Below, in pieces: positions 1-8,414 of a stretch of 64,000 bases of DNA (position 1 is its first letter; each line of letters starts with the position of its first letter). The DNA is from Streptomyces sp. NBC_00663. Its GTDB lineage: Bacteria; Actinomycetota; Actinomycetes; Streptomycetales; Streptomycetaceae. A program made the translations under genes and the position numbers. The notes beneath the pieces were generated by a model, which was not told the DNA's origin, made no database searches, and saw only the letters and a program-made list of their open reading frames with translations. The DNA lies in the NCBI RefSeq assembly GCF_036226885.1, contig NZ_CP109027.1:6386001-6450000 (forward strand), written 5' to 3'.

Positions 1-576
1 GCCGACGACTGTGCCGGCGGGAGCGGCACTCGGGGCGAGGCAGCGTGGAACATCTGAGGCACCCTAGCGTTGTCTGTGCGATTTCGTAAAACCGGCCACG
101 TCATTCCTGGTTATCGGCTTCGGGTACCCGGTATTTCGGCAAGCCCTCGCCATTTCGCGCGTGACGGTGAACACAGCGAACGGGCCGTCGCAGTCGTCAC
201 CGCAAGGGTCGTATTGGTGTGATTCATACCGACTAAATAGGGCATAAGACCAGCAGGCGACTCTGGCGGAATGTCCGCTTCCTGTGGGCTGGTTGAGGCC
301 ACCGTAAATTTTCGAATTACCTGCGAACGGGATGTGTGGAGACCGAAACGATCCCGTCGAATTTCCTGTGCGTCCCGCTCTCGAATTGCTGTGCGGAACA
401 TGACGAGCCGATGACCGGACCCTTACGGCGCCGCACAGTTCGGGCACAGGTGTGGTCAACGATGCATCACCGGCCGCATACAGCGGCTTGGTTGGTGGCA
501 CGATGGTTCTGGCGGGGGTGCGCGGGGCTGGCATCTCCGGGCCGGGAGAGCGGACCGACCTAGGGTGTGATCAGTT
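1..576. other. Stretch without a convincing gene
   Basis: I see no reading frame here with the codon bias of the rest of the window. Positions 80-420 are visibly richer in A/T than the neighbouring genes. Frame 1 is open from the window edge to a TGA at 55-57 and could be the last 18 codons of an upstream gene, but this cannot be shown. Minus-strand frames of 96 and 156 codons exist (111-401, 64-534) but lack a ribosome site, codon bias and recognisable motifs. Confidence 0.5.
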
Positions 577-771
577 GTGGCCATTTCGCTGTCAGTGGTG
601 CTGCTGTTGGCGATCATCATGGTGGTGTTGATCCGTGGCGGGTCCCTCAAGGCCGGACCCGCAGTCGTGGCCGTGCTGTTCGGCTTCTTCCTCGCCTCGA
701 CAGGTATGGCCGACGACATCCAGCGCTTCCTCAACTCGATAGCGGAGACCATCAACTCGATCCAGTTCTGA
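577..771 (+). CDS. Small single-pass membrane protein, unknown function
   Basis: This is a 64-residue protein starting with GTG. Residues 3-18 are strongly hydrophobic and a second hydrophobic stretch covers about 27-42, followed by a short polar tail ending in NSIQF. The GTG is only 10 nt after a TAGGGT that would serve as a -10 box (561-566), so the transcript leader would be very short and no Shine-Dalgarno is visible. Third codon positions are G/C-rich, unlike the stretch upstream, which supports coding. The decayed kinase begins immediately downstream. I do not recognise a characterised family; a conserved Streptomyces membrane miniprotein is the best description. Confidence 0.6.
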   Translation: MAISLSVVLLLAIIMVVLIRGGSLKAGPAVVAVLFGFFLASTGMADDIQRFLNSIAETINSIQF

Positions 772-774
772 CCC

Positions 775-2245
775 CGTTGCCTCGACCGCCGGAGACGGAC
801 GGGGGACGTACGGGGGCGGCGCCGCGCGACTCGGACCCGGCGGGCTGGGGAGCGGGGACGGGGGAGGGCGTGGCCATCTCGCCCGCTCCGCCTCGGGTCG
901 TCGGCTCGCGGTCAAGGTCGTACGCGGCCAGTACGCGGACGCCGACGAGTTCCGCGCCCGGTCCCGCCGCGAGGTGGCCGCCGCCCGCCAGGCCGGCGGC
1001 GCCTTCACCGCGCCCATCGTGGCCGCGGACGCCGACGCTCCGCGCCCCTGGACGGCCCCGCTCCACACACCGGGCGGCACGCCCACCCGCGACCACGGCC
1101 CTCTGCCGCCGTCCCGCGCAGGGGAGTTGGCCGCGGGCCTCGCCGAGGCCATCCACCACATCCATCACGCCGGCGTCGTCCACCGGCACCTGAATCCGGC
1201 CAACGTGAAGCCCGCCGACGACGGCCCCCGCGCCACCGGGTTCGCCCCCTTCGACGCCCTCACCCGGACCGGCCGCGCTGGGCGACGGCACCCCGCCGTT
1301 CATGTCCCTGGAACAGCTCTCCGCCCCGCAGGAGGTGGACCCGGCGGCGGACATCTTCTCCCGCGGCGCGAGGGTCGCCGTCGCCGCTTCGGGCAAGGGC
1401 CCCTTCGGCAGCCCGAGCCCCTACGAGACTTCGCTCCGCGTGGTCGAGGCAGCCCGGAACTCGCCGCCATACCCCCGGAGTTGCTCCCCTTCGTCCATCC
1501 ATCTCTGCCTGGAGAAGAAGCCCAAGCCCCGCGCCACGGCGCACGAGTTGCTCCACCTCCTCCGCGACGCCACCCTGCCCACCACCGCCCCCCGACCCTC
1601 GTGGACCCCCCCGCGCCTCCGCCAACGCCGTACCCACCTCAGGCCGGCCACCACGGCCTGCACCGCCGCCCTCGCGGCCCTGGCCACCACCGCACTCGCC
1701 CTCACCAGCGACGAGATCATGGACACCCGCTTCGCCCCCGCCGACGGCGCCAACACCTGTGGGCGGCCCATCGAGTCGACCGCCGAGAACACCGACTTCG
1801 GCGGAAGCAGCTCTGGCGCGGGCACGATCATCGGCGCCGCGACGGCCGCGTGTACGTCTACGGCGCCGACGACCGGCCCACCGGCGACCGGACGGCGTAC
1901 CCGGCCCGCCACTCGGTCCAGGCCGTGGGCGCTGCGTCGTCACCGTCTACGGCGGATCCGGAAACCAGTACGTCCTGCTCGACGCGGGGACCGGCCAGGT
2001 CCGCTGGAAGCGCCCCCTGCCACGGTGAAGGTCAACGGCCAGGCCGACATCGTCGGCCGCCTGTGGGGAGGCGACTCCGGCGTCGAACCCTCGGGCCCGC
2101 CCACCGCCTCCCGCACCCACCTGCACCTGGCGTCCCCGTGGACGGCTCCCCGTCCGGCGCCCCCTCACTCTTATGGGCGACGCGCTCTACGTCCCGGACG
2201 GCCTGCGCTCCGTCTGCACGGTCGTCGTACGAACCCACTGACCTG
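775..2245 (+). pseudogene. Remnant of a eukaryotic-type Ser/Thr protein kinase with a C-terminal beta-propeller
   Basis: Pieces of a Streptomyces membrane kinase can be read in three frames. Frame 2 from 902 gives the lysine strand (RLAVKVV) and the helix after it, then a degenerate catalytic loop VVHRHLNPANV around 1170-1205, where the catalytic Asp of HRD is His. Frame 3 then gives the P+1/APE region (GTPPFMSLEQLS, about 1290-1325). The end of the kinase fold alternates between frame 2 (PELAAIPPELLPFV) and frame 3 (CLEKKPKPRATAHELL). A membrane segment (about 1655-1700) and PQQ/WD-like propeller strands (GNQYVLLDAGTGQVRWKR, about 1955-2020) follow in yet other frames. The glycine-rich loop is unrecognisable. 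At least four frame changes and the lost catalytic residue mean no functional kinase is made. Longer open frames here are artefacts of high GC. Confidence 0.75.
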
Positions 2246-2266
2246 GTACGACGACTGGTACGACGA

Positions 2267-2297
2267 AAGGGCCCGGTTCCTGAGGAACCGGGCCCTT
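2267..2297. terminator. Strong hairpin terminator, possibly bidirectional
   Basis: A perfect 14-bp stem (arms 2267-2280 and 2284-2297) with a TGA loop lies between the kinase remnant and the 3' end of the minus-strand tRNA-Gly. There is no long U tract, as is usual in Streptomyces terminators. Confidence 0.8.
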
Positions 2298-2307
2298 CGC
2301 GACACAG

Positions 2308-2378
2308 AGCGGGCGACGGGAATCGAACCCGCGTAGCTAGTTTGGAAGACTAGGGCTCTACCATTGAGCTACGCCCGC
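2308..2378 (-). tRNA. tRNA-Gly (anticodon TCC)
   Basis: The minus strand folds as a full cloverleaf: 7-bp acceptor GCGGGCG/CGCCCGC, D arm GCTC/GAGC, anticodon stem CTAGT/ACTAG with loop CTTCCAA (anticodon TCC), a 4-nt variable loop, and a T arm with TTCGAAT. The discriminator is U (2308), as expected for bacterial tRNA-Gly. CCA is not encoded. A TACGAT -10 box on the minus strand at 2420-2425 could drive it. Confidence 0.97.
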
Positions 2379-2530
2379 ACACGACGCGCCGCAGGTCAGG
2401 TGACCGCGGCACTGAAGGCATCGTAGCGGGTCGGCCCCCCTTGCCGCACACCCCGGGCTCCCTTGCCGCGCACCCCGTAAATGCGGCGGTCCCATGGCCT
2501 GCGGGCATGTACCCTACGTGTCGCACCAGA
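2379..2530. promoter_or_regulatory. Divergent promoter region of the two tRNA genes
   Basis: This 152-bp spacer lies between divergently transcribed tRNA-Gly and tRNA-Pro. A minus-strand TACGAT at 2420-2425 and a plus-strand TACCCT at 2509-2514 are at sensible distances from the two mature 5' ends and are the candidate -10 boxes. No reading frame is supported here. Confidence 0.45.
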
Positions 2531-2607
2531 CGGGGTGTGGCGCAGCTTGGTAGCGCGTCCGCTTTGGGAGCGGAAGGCCGTGGGTTCAAATCCCGCCACC
2601 CCGACCA
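2531..2607 (+). tRNA. tRNA-Pro (anticodon TGG)
   Basis: A complete cloverleaf: acceptor CGGGGTG/CACCCCG, D stem GCGC/GCGC, anticodon loop TTTGGGA (anticodon TGG), a T arm with TTCAAAT, discriminator A at 2604, and CCA encoded at 2605-2607. The encoded CCA contrasts with the adjacent tRNA-Gly. The gene precedes the trigger factor gene by about 165 bp. Confidence 0.97.
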
Positions 2608-2624
2608 CCTTCCTTGATCGCCTT

Positions 2625-2653
2625 TTGGGGCGTGTCGTGGCTGCGGTTACTAT
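2625..2653 (+). promoter_or_regulatory. Candidate promoter of tig
   Basis: TTGGGG at 2625-2630 and TACTAT at 2648-2653 are separated by 17 nt, which fits a vegetative (HrdB-type) promoter. It would give a leader of roughly 110 nt before the GTG at 2773. Confidence 0.4.
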
Positions 2654-2772
2654 GCAAGCTGCATGCCCGTGTGTCTCTCGTCGGACCTGACGACGTCCTC
2701 CGGGCGGCGAATCCGCCGGAGCCGTTCTGGCCCCGGCAGAATCCAAGAAGTCAGCCACAAGGAGACCGAACC

Positions 2773-4173
2773 GTGAAGAGCGCCGTTGAGAACCTGAACC
2801 CGACGCGGGTTCGGCTCACAGTCGAGGTGCCCTTCGAGGAGCTCAAGGACAGCCTCGACGCGGCGTACAAGAAGATCAACCAGCAGGTCACGGTGAAGGG
2901 CTTCCGTAAGGGCAAGATCCCGGCCCGCGTCATCGACCAGCGGTTCGGCCGCGGTGCGGTCCTGGAGGAGGCGGTCAACGACGCGCTTCCGAAGTTCTAC
3001 ACCGAGGCGGTCAACGAGGCCGACCTGGACGTCCTCGGCCAGCCCGAGGTCGACATCACGGAGCTGAAGGACGGCGACACGCTGAACTTCACCGCCGAGG
3101 TCGACATCCGCCCCGCCCTGGAGATCCCGGACTACTCCGGTATCGAGGTCGAGGTCGACGCCGTCGAGGTCACCGAAGAGGACGTCGACAAGTCCGTCGA
3201 GCAGCTCCGCGAGCGCTTCGCCTCGACCTCCCCGGTCGAGCGCGCCGCCGAGGAGGGCGACGTCGTCACGATCGACCTGGAGGCCAAGGTCGACGGAGAG
3301 GTGCTGGAGGACGGCATCGCCAGCGGTGTCTCCTACACCATCGGCTCCGGCGAGCTCCTCGAGGGCATCGACGACGCCGTGAAGGGCCTGGAGGCCGGTG
3401 GCGAGGCCACCTTCACCTCCGAGCTGAAGGGCGGCTCCGCGGCCGGCAAGGAGTCCGAGGTCACCGTCAAGGTCTCCCAGGTCGCCGCTCGCGAACTGCC
3501 CGAGCTGGACGACGAGTTCGCGCAGCTCGCCTCGGAGTTCGACACCCTGGAGGAGCTGAGGGCGGACAGCCGCAAGCGCCTCGAGAACATGAAGCAGTAC
3601 GACCAGGCCACCCAGGCCCAGGAGCGTGTCCTGGAGAAGCTCCTGGAGCTCGTCGAGGTGCCCGTCCCCGAGAAGCTGCTCGAGGACGAGATCAACACCC
3701 GCAAGCACAACCTGGAGCACCACCAGCTCGGCCAGATGGGCCTGGACCTCGAGAAGTACCTGGAGATCCAGGGCAAGACGGTCGAGGAGTTCGACACCGA
3801 GACCAAGGACGCCGCGGTCAAGGGCATCAAGACCCAGTTCGTCCTGGACGCCCTGGTCAAGCGCGAGAAGCTGAACGTCAACCAGGAGGAGCTCACCGAG
3901 CACCTCATGCGCCGTGCCGCTTCCTCCGGTATGTCCCCCGACCAGTTCGCCCAGGCGGTCGTCGAGGGCGGCCAGGTTCCGCTCCTCGTCGGTGAGGTCG
4001 CCCGCGGCAAGGCCCTGGCCGTCGTGGTCGAGGCCGCCACGGTGAAGGACACCAACGGCGAGGTCATCGACCTGGACGACGAGGACGAGGTCGAGGAGGC
4101 CGCCGAGGTCGCCGCCGAGGCCACCGAGGCCGACGCCACCGAGGCCGCCGCCGAGGAGAAGACCGAGGGCTGA
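2773..4173 (+). CDS. tig: Trigger factor (ribosome-associated chaperone / prolyl isomerase)
   Basis: This 466-residue cytosolic protein binds the ribosome near the exit tunnel, shields nascent chains and catalyses prolyl isomerisation. The ribosome-docking signature GFRKGKIP is at residues 43-50 in the N-terminal domain. An FKBP-type PPIase domain follows (about 150-245), then the helical SurA-like chaperone domain (about 250-430). The tail after about 430 is an acidic, Ala/Glu-rich extension typical of actinobacteria. GTG 2773 is chosen because it follows an AAGGAGA ribosome site at about 2758-2764. The longer open frame back to 2614 crosses the promoter and has no such site. It sits just upstream of clpP1P2, a common pairing of folding and proteolysis genes, but a strong terminator separates them. 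Confidence 0.97.
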   Translation: MKSAVENLNPTRVRLTVEVPFEELKDSLDAAYKKINQQVTVKGFRKGKIPARVIDQRFGRGAVLEEAVNDALPKFYTEAVNEADLDVLGQPEVDITELKDGDTLNFTAEVDIRPALEIPDYSGIEVEVDAVEVTEEDVDKSVEQLRERFASTSPVERAAEEGDVVTIDLEAKVDGEVLEDGIASGVSYTIGSGELLEGIDDAVKGLEAGGEATFTSELKGGSAAGKESEVTVKVSQVAARELPELDDEFAQLASEFDTLEELRADSRKRLENMKQYDQATQAQERVLEKLLELVEVPVPEKLLEDEINTRKHNLEHHQLGQMGLDLEKYLEIQGKTVEEFDTETKDAAVKGIKTQFVLDALVKREKLNVNQEELTEHLMRRAASSGMSPDQFAQAVVEGGQVPLLVGEVARGKALAVVVEAATVKDTNGEVIDLDDEDEVEEAAEVAAEATEADATEAAAEEKTEG

Positions 4174-4200
4174 GACGCCCACGGCGCCATGTAGGCCGTA

Positions 4201-4238
4201 GGACGGGCCCCGGGTCACCCATGACCCGGGGCCCGTCC
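4201..4238 (+). terminator. Terminator after tig
   Basis: A perfect 17-bp GC-rich stem with a 4-nt CCCA loop starts 27 nt after the tig stop codon. It separates tig from the clp operon. Confidence 0.9.
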
Positions 4239-4276
4239 GGCTACCCGGTGGTGTTCCCGCCGGGGCCCGCGCGCTA

Positions 4277-4290
4277 CGCCCCCGGCGAAC
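4277..4290 (-). promoter_or_regulatory. ClgR-like operator upstream of clpP1
   Basis: The minus strand reads GTTCGC, five bases, GCG. This matches the motif reported for ClgR, the activator of clpP1P2, clpC and lon in Streptomyces (GTTCGC-5N-GCG, from memory). It lies about 140 bp before the clpP1 start. A plausible promoter would be just downstream, around 4328-4335 (TAGGGT). Confidence 0.5.
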
Positions 4291-4431
4291 AGCCCGTTAT
4301 CCGGGATTCCCCGAAGGGACCAGCGCGTTAGGGTCCATGAATACGAGGGCAGTGGAGTCCCCGAAACAGCTCCAGCCCGCAGGGAAACGTGAAGACGGCC
4401 CGGCGCCGTCGTAAGACGAGCAGGTGGATAC

Positions 4432-5052
4432 GTGACGAATCTGATGCCCTCCGCCGCCGGCGAGCCTTCCATCGGTGGTGGCCTCGGCGACCAGGTCTAC
4501 AACCGGCTGCTCAACGAGCGGATCATCTTCCTCGGCCAGCCGGTCGACGACGACATCGCGAACAAGATCACCGCACAGCTGCTGCTCCTTGCCGCCGCGG
4601 ACCCCGACAAGGACATCAACCTCTACATCAACAGCCCCGGCGGCTCGATCACGGCCGGCATGGCGATCTACGACACCATGCAGTTCATCAAGAACGACGT
4701 GGTGACCATCGCCATGGGCCTCGCCGCTTCCATGGGCCAGTTCCTGCTCAGCGCGGGTACCCCGGGCAAGCGTTTCGCGCTGCCGAACGCCGAGATCCTG
4801 ATCCACCAGCCCTCCGCGGGCCTGGCGGGTTCGGCTTCCGACATCAAGATCCACGCCGAGCGGCTGCTGCACACCAAGAGGCGCATGGCGGAGCTCACCG
4901 CCCAGCACACCGGTCAGACGTTCGAACAGGTCACCCGTGACTCCGACCGCGACCGCTGGTTCGACCCCGAGGAGGCCAAGGAGTACGGCCTCATCGACGA
5001 CGTCATCACCGCGGCCGTCAACATGCCGGGCGGCGGCGGCACCGGGGCCTGA
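4432..5052 (+). CDS. clpP1: ATP-dependent Clp protease proteolytic subunit 1
   Basis: This 206-residue serine peptidase is one of two ClpP rings that form the barrel fed by ClpX or ClpC. The catalytic triad is visible: Ser100 in GLAASMGQ, His125 in ILIHQP, and an Asp in RDSDRDRW (Asp170 the likeliest). The oxyanion-side segment [11 protein letters not shown] is at 66-76. The N-terminal 20 residues are a short propeptide-like extension. GTG 4432 follows an AGGTGG-like site. clpP2 starts 71 nt after the stop, so the two are probably co-transcribed and make a mixed ClpP1P2 enzyme. Regulation by ClgR is suggested by the operator-like site upstream. Confidence 0.97.
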   Translation: MTNLMPSAAGEPSIGGGLGDQVYNRLLNERIIFLGQPVDDDIANKITAQLLLLAAADPDKDINLYINSPGGSITAGMAIYDTMQFIKNDVVTIAMGLAASMGQFLLSAGTPGKRFALPNAEILIHQPSAGLAGSASDIKIHAERLLHTKRRMAELTAQHTGQTFEQVTRDSDRDRWFDPEEAKEYGLIDDVITAAVNMPGGGGTGA

Positions 5053-5123
5053 ACCCCGCCGCGAGGCCCGTGAAGGCCCCGCAGAGCCCCCAGCCGACCG
5101 CCTCAGCTCCTAGGAGACAGACA

Positions 5124-5804
5124 GTGAACGACTACCCCGGCAGCGGCCTGTACGACCGCACCAGCGCCGAGTACACGGGCCCCTCGGCGGAGTCCCGGTA
5201 CGTGATCCCGCGCTTCGTCGAGCGCACCTCGCAAGGCATCCGCGAGTACGACCCGTACGCGAAGCTCTTCGAGGAGCGCGTGATCTTCCTCGGCGTCCAG
5301 ATCGACGACGCCTCCGCCAACGACGTCATGGCGCAGCTGCTGTGCCTGGAGTCGATGGACCCCGACCGGGACATCTCGGTCTACATCAACAGCCCGGGCG
5401 GCTCCTTCACCGCCCTCACGGCGATCTACGACACGATGCAGTTCGTGAAGCCCGACATCCAGACGGTCTGCATGGGCCAGGCGGCCTCCGCCGCCGCGAT
5501 CCTGCTGGCCGCCGGTACGCCGGGCAAGCGCATGGCGCTCCCGAACGCTCGCGTGCTGATCCACCAGCCCTACAGCGAGACGGGCCGCGGTCAGGTCTCC
5601 GACCTGGAGATCGCCGCCAACGAGATCCTGCGGATGCGCGGGCAGCTGGAGGAGATGCTGGCCAAGCACTCCACCACGCCGATCGAGAAGATCCGCGAGG
5701 ACATCGAGCGCGACAAGATCCTCACGGCCGAGGAGGCGCTTTCGTACGGTCTGGTGGACCAGATCATCTCCACCCGGAAGATGAACAACGCCGCAGTCCG
5801 CTGA
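5124..5804 (+). CDS. clpP2: ATP-dependent Clp protease proteolytic subunit 2
   Basis: A 226-residue paralogue of ClpP1. Ser122 (MGQAASAAA) and His147 (VLIHQP) are the nucleophile and base; the acid is in the REDIERDK segment near 191-198. It has a longer N-terminal extension (about 45 residues, Tyr/Ser-rich) than ClpP1, the usual difference between actinobacterial ClpP2 and ClpP1. GTG 5124 is preferred over an upstream ATG at 5070 because TAGGAGA (5111-5117) lies 6-7 nt before it and the upstream 18 codons are atypical. In actinobacteria ClpP2 supplies the face that docks the ATPases (known of the family). Confidence 0.95.
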   Translation: MNDYPGSGLYDRTSAEYTGPSAESRYVIPRFVERTSQGIREYDPYAKLFEERVIFLGVQIDDASANDVMAQLLCLESMDPDRDISVYINSPGGSFTALTAIYDTMQFVKPDIQTVCMGQAASAAAILLAAGTPGKRMALPNARVLIHQPYSETGRGQVSDLEIAANEILRMRGQLEEMLAKHSTTPIEKIREDIERDKILTAEEALSYGLVDQIISTRKMNNAAVR

Positions 5805-5829
5805 CGCGACTGCTGTATCGTCTGCCGCC

Positions 5830-5886
5830 CCTTGGCACGGTTCGTGTGCTTTGACACGCTGCACGTCAAAGTGAACCGGGCCAAGG
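5830..5886. terminator. Imperfect nested hairpin between clpP2 and clpX
   Basis: Three nested complementary segments (CCTTGG/CCAAGG, GGTTC/GAACC, CTTTGAC/GTCAAAG) form an interrupted stem with a 9-nt loop. It has no U tract, so it could be a terminator, an attenuator or an operator. It separates clpP1P2 from clpX and suggests that clpX has its own promoter in 5887-5990. Confidence 0.5.
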
Positions 5887-5993
5887 GGGGCCCGAACGGG
5901 GGGCCAGGCAAGGTACCGTCGGATTAAGGCAGCACCAGGAGCCGCTGGATTCGAAAGCGTCCAGGCGTCTCCCAGGCGAAGGGGAAGCACACC

Positions 5994-7283
5994 GTGGCAC
6001 GCATCGGTGACGGCGGCGATCTGCTCAAGTGCTCGTTCTGCGGCAAGAGCCAGAAGCAGGTCAAGAAGCTCATCGCAGGGCCCGGTGTCTACATCTGCGA
6101 CGAGTGCATCGATCTCTGCAACGAGATCATCGAGGAAGAACTCGCGGAGACGAGCGAGGTGCGCTGGGAGGAACTCCCCAAGCCCCGCGAGATCTACGAG
6201 TTCCTCGAGGGCTATGTGGTCGGCCAGGAGGCGGCGAAGAAAGCCCTCTCCGTAGCGGTCTACAACCACTACAAGCGCGTCCAGGCCGGCGAGAACGGCG
6301 GCGGCAACGGCCGTGACGACGCGATCGAGTTGGCGAAGTCCAACATCCTCCTGCTGGGCCCCACAGGCTCCGGCAAGACGCTCCTCGCGCAGACGCTCGC
6401 CCGCATGCTCAACGTCCCGTTCGCGATCGCGGACGCAACCGCGCTCACCGAGGCGGGTTATGTGGGCGAGGACGTCGAGAACATCCTGCTCAAGCTCATC
6501 CAGGCGGCGGACTACGACGTCAAGAAGGCCGAGACCGGGATCATCTACATCGATGAGATCGACAAGGTCGCGCGGAAGAGTGAAAACCCGTCGATCACGC
6601 GGGACGTGAGCGGCGAGGGCGTGCAGCAGGCGTTGCTGAAGATCCTGGAGGGCACGACGGCTTCCGTCCCGCCCCAGGGCGGCCGCAAGCACCCCCACCA
6701 GGAGTTCATCCAGATCGACACGACGAACGTCCTGTTCATCGTGGGCGGTGCCTTCGCGGGCCTGGAGAAGCTCATCGAGTCCCGCGCGGGAGCGAAGGGC
6801 ATCGGCTTCGGCGCGACGATCCGCTCGAAGCGCGAGCTTGAGGCCAAGGACCAGTTCGAGGACGTCATGCCCGAGGACCTGGTGAAGTTCGGGATGATCC
6901 CGGAGTTCATCGGCCGTCTCCCGGTCATCACCTCGGTCCACAACCTCGACCGCGAGGCCCTCCTCCAGATCCTGGTGGAACCCCGCAACGCCCTGGTCAA
7001 GCAGTACCAGCGCCTCTTCGAACTCGACGGCGTGGAACTGGACTTCGAGCGCGAGGCCCTGGAAGCCATCGCCGACCAGGCCATCCTCCGCCAGACCGGC
7101 GCGCGAGGCCTGCGCGCCATCATGGAGGAAGTCCTCCAGGGCGTGATGTACGAAATCCCGTCCCGCAAGGACGTGGCGAGGGTCGTCATCACGGCAGACG
7201 TGGTCCACTCCAACGTCAACCCGACGCTGATCCCGCGGGACGCGCGCAATGGCCGTGGCCCGGGGGAGCAGAAGACGGCGTAA
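5994..7283 (+). CDS. clpX: ATP-dependent Clp protease ATP-binding subunit ClpX
   Basis: A 429-residue AAA+ unfoldase that recognises tagged substrates and threads them into ClpP. It has the N-terminal C4 zinc-binding domain (Cys13, Cys16, Cys35, Cys38), Walker A GPTGSGKT at 122-129, the pore loop GYVGED at 155-160, Walker B IIYIDE at 183-188, a GIGFGA segment that supplies the ClpP-docking IGF loop, and a sensor-2 GARGLR near the end. The insertion [10 protein letters not shown] around 100-109 is a normal variable loop. GTG 5994 follows GAAGGGGAA with good spacing. The leader is 189 nt and contains a nested hairpin. Confidence 0.98.
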   Translation: MARIGDGGDLLKCSFCGKSQKQVKKLIAGPGVYICDECIDLCNEIIEEELAETSEVRWEELPKPREIYEFLEGYVVGQEAAKKALSVAVYNHYKRVQAGENGGGNGRDDAIELAKSNILLLGPTGSGKTLLAQTLARMLNVPFAIADATALTEAGYVGEDVENILLKLIQAADYDVKKAETGIIYIDEIDKVARKSENPSITRDVSGEGVQQALLKILEGTTASVPPQGGRKHPHQEFIQIDTTNVLFIVGGAFAGLEKLIESRAGAKGIGFGATIRSKRELEAKDQFEDVMPEDLVKFGMIPEFIGRLPVITSVHNLDREALLQILVEPRNALVKQYQRLFELDGVELDFEREALEAIADQAILRQTGARGLRAIMEEVLQGVMYEIPSRKDVARVVITADVVHSNVNPTLIPRDARNGRGPGEQKTA

Positions 7284-7302
7284 CGGCCGTACAGAAACGA
7301 AC

Positions 7303-7336
7303 GAAGGGGCCCCGGTCAACCGACCGGGGCCCCTTC
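7303..7336. terminator. Bidirectional terminator between clpX and the convergent gene
   Basis: A perfect 15-bp stem with a 4-nt loop lies between the ends of the converging genes clpX and 7351-8277, so it can serve both. Confidence 0.9.
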
Positions 7337-7350
7337 GCAGTTGACGAACG

Positions 7351-8277
7351 TCAGACCTTCACGCGTACGTCGTTGCGGAGCTTGGCGGCCAGCGCGGCCG
7401 CTTCGTCGATCGACCCGCTCTTGCCCGCCACCAGCGTGGCCATGTCGTACGAGACCACGTACGCGAGCGTGCTGTGGTCACCCCAGACGCAGATCGGCAT
7501 GGTGACGCTCTGGCCGGACTCGGTGGACTTCATCTCCTGGCACTTCATGATGCCGTTCTCGAAGCCGGCCGGCTTGAACTCCTTGGGAGAGCCCTCAAGC
7601 GTGACGCCGGAGTCCTTGTCCTTCTGGGACTCCTTCTTCAGCTGGGCGAACATCGCGTCGACGACCTTCTCCGGGTCGTCGATGCTGCCGTAGACACCCT
7701 GGAACATCAGGTTCTTCGCGGTCAGCTCCGACCCCGCGGTGTAGCCGGCGCTGACGTCCTTGGCGTCCTTGACGCCCCACGCCTCCGCGTCCTTCACATC
7801 GCTCTCGGTGAGCGTGTCGGCCTCGGAGTCGTCGCTCTTCTTGTACTCGCTGTCGATGACCGTCGCCGGCGTCGTCAGCTTGTACGTGCCGTCGTCCGCG
7901 ATGTCGGAACCGCCATCACTGCCCCCCTTGAGCAGCAGCGTCGCCCCCACCGCGATCGCCGCGACCACAGCCACCGCGCCGATGATGATGCCGAGCTTCT
8001 TCTTGCCGCCGCCCGGGGCCGGGGGCTGCGGGACGCCGTACGGGGCCTGGCCGTAAGGGGGCTGCTGGCCGTACGGGGGCTGGCCCTGGGGCGGGACGCC
8101 CTGCGGGGGCTGCTGCGGGTAGCCGTAGCCCGGCTGCTGCGGCTGAGCGGGCTGCTGGGGGTAGCCATAGCCGGGCTGGGGGGCCTGCGGCGGCTGCTGG
8201 CCGTACGGACCCGGCTGGCCGTACGGTCCGGGCTGCTGGGGCTGCCCGCCGTACGGGCCCGGCTGGTTGTAGCTCAT
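7351..8277 (-). CDS. Membrane-anchored protein with a Pro/Gly/Tyr/Gln-rich cytoplasmic arm
   Basis: This 308-residue protein has three parts. Residues 1-90 are low-complexity repeats of the PGPYG / GYGYPQQP type. A KKK stop-anchor and one membrane helix occupy 92-116. A Ser/Asp/Lys-rich extracytoplasmic domain follows to the end, with two cysteines (MKCQEMK and PICVWGD) that could form a disulfide outside the cell. This layout is common among actinobacterial surface proteins of unknown role, and proline-rich arms of this kind often interact with membrane kinases or division proteins. ATG 8277 is preceded by AGGGGAACCCAGGAA. It stands alone on the minus strand between clpX and valS. No enzymatic motif is seen. 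Confidence 0.85.
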   Translation of the reverse strand: MSYNQPGPYGGQPQQPGPYGQPGPYGQQPPQAPQPGYGYPQQPAQPQQPGYGYPQQPPQGVPPQGQPPYGQQPPYGQAPYGVPQPPAPGGGKKKLGIIIGAVAVVAAIAVGATLLLKGGSDGGSDIADDGTYKLTTPATVIDSEYKKSDDSEADTLTESDVKDAEAWGVKDAKDVSAGYTAGSELTAKNLMFQGVYGSIDDPEKVVDAMFAQLKKESQKDKDSGVTLEGSPKEFKPAGFENGIMKCQEMKSTESGQSVTMPICVWGDHSTLAYVVSYDMATLVAGKSGSIDEAAALAAKLRNDVRVKV

Positions 8278-8402
8278 TTCCTGGGTTCCCCTCCAGATAC
8301 TTATGTGTTCCTGACATCCTTGCGCAGGCAGGGCAGAGCCACCGCATCGGGGGGCCCACCGTTACAGAACAAACGCGTTTCGGGACACGCCCGGGACACC
8401 CC

Positions 8403-8408
8403 TAAACT
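8403..8408 (+). promoter_or_regulatory. -10 box of a leaderless valS transcript
   Basis: TAAACT ends 6 nt before the GTG at 8415, so transcription would begin at or next to the start codon. No Shine-Dalgarno is present, which fits leaderless translation. The block TAAACTGACCCCGTGA nearly repeats the one before folC. Confidence 0.65.
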
Positions 8409-8414
8409 GACCCC

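Noticed and set aside
2308-2607. tRNA genes as integration sites of a mobile element
   Set aside because: No integrase gene, no direct repeat of a tRNA 3' end and no element boundary were seen nearby.
2650-4218. A 522-codon minus-strand frame opposite trigger factor
   Set aside because: It is a mirror of the tig codon pattern, with Leu/Asp/Val/Gly repetition typical of antisense high-GC frames, and has no ribosome site or motif.
5103-7319. A 738-codon minus-strand frame opposite clpP2 and clpX
   Set aside because: It spans two certain genes, has antisense composition and crosses the intergenic region and terminator without any gene-like feature.
8278-8414. T-box riboswitch before valS
   Set aside because: The spacer is short, and a -10 box directly before the GTG leaves no leader.
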